From positions 314,594 through 378,593 of the forward strand of contig NZ_JHWV01000001.1 in the NCBI RefSeq assembly GCF_000622005.1: a stretch of 64,000 nt of DNA. The letters run 5' to 3'. Positions within the stretch are counted from its first letter, which is position 1; each line of letters opens with the position of its first letter. Shown here piece by piece: positions 60,744 to 64,000 of this stretch. Both the position numbers and the translations under genes were made by a program. Below the pieces are notes generated by a model. That model did not search any database. It was not told the DNA's origin and was given only the letters and a program-made list of their open reading frames with translations. Source of the stretch: Anaerovibrio sp. RM50 (GTDB lineage Bacteria > Bacillota > Negativicutes > Selenomonadales > Selenomonadaceae).

Positions 60744-63215
60744 TTACTTTACAACTACGTTTACAAGTTTATCAGGAACGCAAATCATCTTTACAATGTT
60801 TTTGCCCTCGGTAAGCTCCTGAACACGGCTGTTGTTCTTGGCAGCCTCCTCCATTTCCTCACGGCTGATGCCGGTGGCAATCATAATGCGGTCACGGACC
60901 TTGCCGTTTATCTGGAGAACGATTTCCACCTCAGACTTAACGGTGGCAGCCTCATCACATACAGGCCACTTCTGGGCGTGAACGCTGCTTTCCTCGCCAA
61001 TAAGCTCAGACCACAGCTCCTCAGTCATATGTGGAGCAAATGGAGCCAGCATCTTAATGAGATTCAGGGAAACCTCACGGACAAGACCTGCATTTACATT
61101 ATCATCGTTCTGGAACTTATAGAACTCGTTAACCAGCTCCATAATGGAACTGATGGCAGTGTTAAACATGAAGCGGTCGCGAATGTCCTCGGTAACCTTC
61201 TTGATGGTAGTATGGAGAACGCGGCGCAGCTCCTTCTCAGCATCATTGAGAGCCTTCTTGTCATATTCATCAGCTGCAGACTTAATCTTGTCCTCAAACT
61301 GGCTGATAATACGCCATACGCGGTTAAGGAAGCGGAAGGACCCCGCAACACCCTCGTCACTCCAGTCAAGATCACGCTCCACAGGAGCCGCAAACATAAT
61401 GAAGAGACGGGCAGTATCTGCACCGTATTCACCGATGATTTCCTCAGGGGAAACAACATTGCCCTTGGACTTGGACATCTTGCTGCCGTCCTTCAGAACC
61501 ATACCCTGGGTCAGGAGATTGCTGAATGGCTCCGCAAAGTTTACCAGGCCCTCATCACGAAGAACCTTGGTAAAAAACCGGGAATAGAGCAGATGAAGAA
61601 TGGCGTGCTCAATACCGCCGATGTACTGATCAACAGGAGCCCAATAATTTGCCTTCTCGGAGTCAAAGGCCTTCTTGTCATTCTTCGGATCAGTATAACG
61701 GAGATAATACCAAGAGGAACAAATGAATGTATCCATGGTATCAGTTTCACGCTTGGCCGGCTTGCCGCACTTAGGGCAGGTGCAATTTACAAATTCCTCA
61801 CACTGAGCCAGTGGGGAAACTGTGCCAGCCTCAAAGTTTACATTCTCCGGCAGCATTACAGGAAGCTGATCCTCAGGAACAAGCTGCTCCCCACAGTCTT
61901 CGCAATAAATTACTGGTATTGGGGCGCCCCAATAACGCTGACGGGAAATCAGCCAGTCACGGAGACGGTAATTTACGCGGCGCTTACCAAAGCCTTCTCT
62001 TTCGGCCTTGTCCATAATCCCCTTGCTGGCAGTCTTAATATCCTGGCCATTGAATTCCCCGGAATTGCAAAGTATACCGTCCTTATCGGTGTAGGCCTCG
62101 GTCATTTCCTCAACCTTCAGTTCAACACCCTTGGGCTGAAGGGTAACAATTACATCTAAATTGTACTTCTCGGCAAACATCCAGTCACGCTGGTCCTCAG
62201 AAGGAACACCCATAACCGCACCAGTACCATAATCTGCCAATACATAGTTGGTAACCCAAATCTCAGCCTTGTTGCCATTAAATGGGTTAATCATATATAC
62301 GCCAGTGCCTACGCCCTCCTTTTCGGACTCGGAGGAAGTACGCTCAATATCAGACTGGCTCTGAACCTTCTTTACGAAGGCACGGATTTCTTCTGCCTTT
62401 TCCGGCTTTGCCTTGCAGATGGTCTCCACCATCGGGTGCTCAACAGCCAATGCCACAAAGGTGATACCATAGGCGGTATCAGGACGGGTGGTATATACGG
62501 ACAGTGTCTCATTGAGCTCTGGAACCTCAAAGTTCAGCTCAAGTCCTTCACTGCGGCCAATCCAGTTGTCCTGCATGATTTTTACGCGCTCCGGCCAGCC
62601 CTTTAAGAGGTCCAGATCCTTAAGCAGTACATCCGCATAATCGGTAATCTTGAAGAACCACTGGGACAGGTCCTTCTTTACTACTTCGTTGTCACAACGC
62701 CAGCACAGGCCATCAATAACCTGCTCATTGGCCAGTACAGTACCACAAGTGTCGCACCAGTTTACATAGGCCTTTTTCTTGTATGCCAGACCACGCTTGT
62801 AGAAAAGCTGGAACAGCCACTGGGTCCACTTGTAATAATCAGGACGGCAGGTAGCCACCTCACGGTCCCAATCGTAGGACAGGCCCATTTCACGCTGCTG
62901 GCGCTTCATGTTGTCCATATTGGAATAGGTCCAATCCGCTGGCTTTACACCGTGCTTGATAGCAGCATTTTCCGCAGGCATACCAAAGGCATCAAAGCCC
63001 ATTGGATGAATTACATTAAATCCCTCCATGGTCTTGTAACGGGCCAACACATCACCAATGGAATAGTTGCGCACATGACCCATGTGAAGATTTCCGGAAG
63101 GATATGGGAACATCTCCAGAGTATAATATTTTGGCTTTTTAGGGTCCATTTCAGTCTTGTAAGCATTGGACTCAAGCCATTTTTTCTGCCATTTCTTTTC
63201 AATTTTTTGTGGCAT
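60744..63215 (-). CDS. leuS: Leucyl-tRNA synthetase
   Basis: Class I synthetase for tRNA-Leu, 823 residues, as usual for bacteria. Seen: HMGH at 44-47 in NLHMGHVRN, zinc-site cysteines ([14 protein letters not shown] and CWRC near 153-176), the CP1 editing domain, a second Cys set (CEDCGEQ, CPKCGKP), KMSKS near 577-581, and the C-terminal domain with INGKVRD. The chosen ATG is 6 nt from GGAG; the frame runs nine codons further to an ATG with no site. No T-box is present upstream, unlike valS, but two strong hairpins are. Confidence 0.97.
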   Translation of the reverse strand: MPQKIEKKWQKKWLESNAYKTEMDPKKPKYYTLEMFPYPSGNLHMGHVRNYSIGDVLARYKTMEGFNVIHPMGFDAFGMPAENAAIKHGVKPADWTYSNMDNMKRQQREMGLSYDWDREVATCRPDYYKWTQWLFQLFYKRGLAYKKKAYVNWCDTCGTVLANEQVIDGLCWRCDNEVVKKDLSQWFFKITDYADVLLKDLDLLKGWPERVKIMQDNWIGRSEGLELNFEVPELNETLSVYTTRPDTAYGITFVALAVEHPMVETICKAKPEKAEEIRAFVKKVQSQSDIERTSSESEKEGVGTGVYMINPFNGNKAEIWVTNYVLADYGTGAVMGVPSEDQRDWMFAEKYNLDVIVTLQPKGVELKVEEMTEAYTDKDGILCNSGEFNGQDIKTASKGIMDKAEREGFGKRRVNYRLRDWLISRQRYWGAPIPVIYCEDCGEQLVPEDQLPVMLPENVNFEAGTVSPLAQCEEFVNCTCPKCGKPAKRETDTMDTFICSSWYYLRYTDPKNDKKAFDSEKANYWAPVDQYIGGIEHAILHLLYSRFFTKVLRDEGLVNFAEPFSNLLTQGMVLKDGSKMSKSKGNVVSPEEIIGEYGADTARLFIMFAAPVERDLDWSDEGVAGSFRFLNRVWRIISQFEDKIKSAADEYDKKALNDAEKELRRVLHTTIKKVTEDIRDRFMFNTAISSIMELVNEFYKFQNDDNVNAGLVREVSLNLIKMLAPFAPHMTEELWSELIGEESSVHAQKWPVCDEAATVKSEVEIVLQINGKVRDRIMIATGISREEMEEAAKNNSRVQELTEGKNIVKMICVPDKLVNVVVK

Positions 63216-63289
63216 GTATTTCTCCACAGTGAAGCCCCCCATATTTTTAATTCTTTATTTTAAATCGACTTTATAACGCTATTGTTCAA

Positions 63290-63364
63290 ATTTTTCTTTT
63301 CTCCAAGAAAAGAAAAATCTTCCAATCAGCGTTTCAACGAGGTGAGGGATATGCTCACCTCGTT
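63290..63364 (-). other. Two strong hairpins in the leuS leader region
   Basis: First (63336-63364): a perfect 11-bp stem AACGAGGTGAG / CTCACCTCGTT, starting at the stop codon of the upstream gene; on the minus strand no T-run follows. Second (63290-63318): a perfect 13-bp A/T-rich inverted repeat, ATTTTTCTTTTCT with a 3-nt loop. The pair could end the upstream gene or control leuS. Confidence 0.6.
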
Positions 63365-63686
63365 ATTTTTTCTTCATAGACTGTCCCTTTACCACAGGAG
63401 TGATAACGATATCCCAGTCCTCACGTTTTACCTTGAGAGTATAATTTTTGATGCCCTCGCGAAACAGCTCCATCTTTAATTCAAGGAGCTTTCTCCCCAG
63501 CTTTTCCAGGGTTTCGTCATCAAGGCCGGACATGGAAAGACTGTTCTTCCCGGTGCCGAAAATCTTTTCCCGACGCTTTTTGTCCTCGGCGGCCTCCGCC
63601 GCCATAAACTGTGCTTCCATGGTTACTTCTTCAACATAACCATCCAGCATATCCTTGTCAGATAATCCCTTTGGTATCTTTCCCAT
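63363..63686 (-). CDS. Small charged protein of unknown function
   Basis: A 107-residue soluble protein: helical N-terminal half (MLDGYVEEVTMEAQFMAAEAA near 13-33, shown only as one helix), a basic linker around 36-46, a second helix (LDDETLEKLGRKLLELKME) and a strand-like C-terminus, YTLKVKREDWDIVITPV, ending in lysines. No family was recognised. The ATG follows AGGAAAGG. It lies 24 nt after glnS and probably shares its transcript, with leuS following. Confidence 0.7.
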   Translation of the reverse strand: MGKIPKGLSDKDMLDGYVEEVTMEAQFMAAEAAEDKKRREKIFGTGKNSLSMSGLDDETLEKLGRKLLELKMELFREGIKNYTLKVKREDWDIVITPVVKGQSMKKK

Positions 63687-63710
63687 AGTCTTATCCTTTC
63701 CTATTTCTGC

Positions 63711-64000
63711 TTAGCCCTTCTTGGCCTTTGCCCAACTGTCCTTCAGACCTACTACCCGATTGAATACCAGCTTTTCAGGAGTGGTATCCTTGTCAACCAC
63801 AAAATAACCGGTGCGCAGGAACTGGTAATGTGTTCCCGCAGCAGTGAAGCTGGCACTTGGCTCAATGAGAGCGTGCTCCACAACCTCAAGGGAATTCTTG
63901 TTTACAGCAGCCAGGAAGTCTGCCGGCACTTCGCCGTTTTCATCAGTTTCAATCAAATAATCATAAAGGCGGACCTCAGCTTCAATGGCATCCTCGGCAG
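63711..64000 (-). CDS. glnS: Glutaminyl-tRNA synthetase, C-terminal end (cut by window)
   Basis: The frame is open to the window edge and ends in the anticodon-binding barrel of GlnRS. Seen: EVRLYDYLI, then NKNSLEVVEHALIEPS, FLRTGYFVVDKDTTP and VFNRVVGLKDSWAK, which match the last 80-90 residues of GlnRS (typical LGYFCVD and FNRTVTLRD-type ends). The catalytic part lies beyond the window. GluRS is less likely because this double-barrel C-terminal domain belongs to GlnRS. Confidence 0.9.
   Translation of the reverse strand, partial: AEDAIEAEVRLYDYLIETDENGEVPADFLAAVNKNSLEVVEHALIEPSASFTAAGTHYQFLRTGYFVVDKDTTPEKLVFNRVVGLKDSWAKAKKG

Noticed and set aside
63216-63362. A T-box leader for leuS
   Set aside because: No AGTA, GGTGAGAG or GGTACC-type antiterminator core is present; only simple hairpins are seen.
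1-64000. CRISPR arrays, prophage, complete insertion sequences or rRNA operons
   Set aside because: No regularly spaced repeats, transposase, integrase, phage structural genes or rRNA sequence was found.

Overview
The window reads as a chromosomal segment of an anaerobic, diderm member of the Firmicutes, most likely class Negativicutes (a Selenomonas/Anaerovibrio-like succinate/propionate former). This is inferred from gene content and not from a database search. Firmicutes-style traits are a T-box leader on valS, strong AGGAGG ribosome sites, frequent TTG/GTG starts and the clostridial CCTTCCCC-AAAG-GGGAAGG type intergenic repeat. An O-antigen-ligase-like protein fits a diderm envelope. SdhC-FrdA-FrdB with two-subunit class I fumarase and malate dehydrogenase give the fumarate-respiring reductive branch. 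About 57 protein genes are visible, and all but one small one are on the minus strand, so the window probably lies on one replichore with transcription co-oriented with replication.

Layout, low to high coordinate. 0-4.6 kb: PMCA-type cation ATPase, TerC-family protein and O-antigen-ligase-like protein in one operon. 4.7-9.2 kb: folC and valS with its T-box, then tRNA-Leu(UAG). 9.5-11.6 kb: glycerate kinase, a YbjN-like protein and a TudS/DUF523 protein. 11.6-17.8 kb: one-carbon block, fhs-metF-nfnA-nfnB in one operon with folD close by. 17.9-24.1 kb: menaquinone and Tat block (mqnP, mqnL, tatC, tatA, second tatA, polyprenyl diphosphate synthase) and a MEMO-AMMECR1 fusion. 24.2-28.9 kb: fumA-fumB-sdhC-frdA-frdB operon. 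29.2-34.7 kb: rph, a CofE-like ligase operon, NhaC antiporter, aminotransferase. 34.8-39.5 kb: a TPR protein, ispE, a GntR regulator, glmU and prs. 39.6-44.2 kb: a catalytically dead P1B-ATPase-like protein, a DAACS symporter, tadA and mdh. 44.3-48.1 kb: an AT-rich accessory stretch with a ParE/Phd-type toxin-antitoxin pair, a membrane protein and an exported TPR protein whose promoter carries a G8 tract. 48.4-57.0 kb: PHP phosphoesterase and the uvrC, uvrA, exported phosphatase, uvrB repair block. 57.1-64 kb: an atypical sensor kinase lacking the H-box histidine, sstT, leuS, a small unknown gene and the 3' end of glnS.

Metabolically, malate dehydrogenase, fumarase and quinol-dependent fumarate reductase form the reductive C4 branch; the polyprenyl synthase, mqnP and mqnL supply the menaquinone this would use. 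Fhs, FolD and MetF take formate to methyl-THF, and NfnAB in the same operon is the obvious candidate to balance NADH, NADPH and ferredoxin for them. The strongest leads for something undescribed are the intact pseudo-P1B-ATPase (39613-40743), the homopolymer-in-promoter arrangement at 48200-48227, the divergent short MetF linked to NfnAB, the histidine-less kinase, and the CofE-like gene in a three-gene operon. No CRISPR array, complete IS element, prophage or rRNA was seen.
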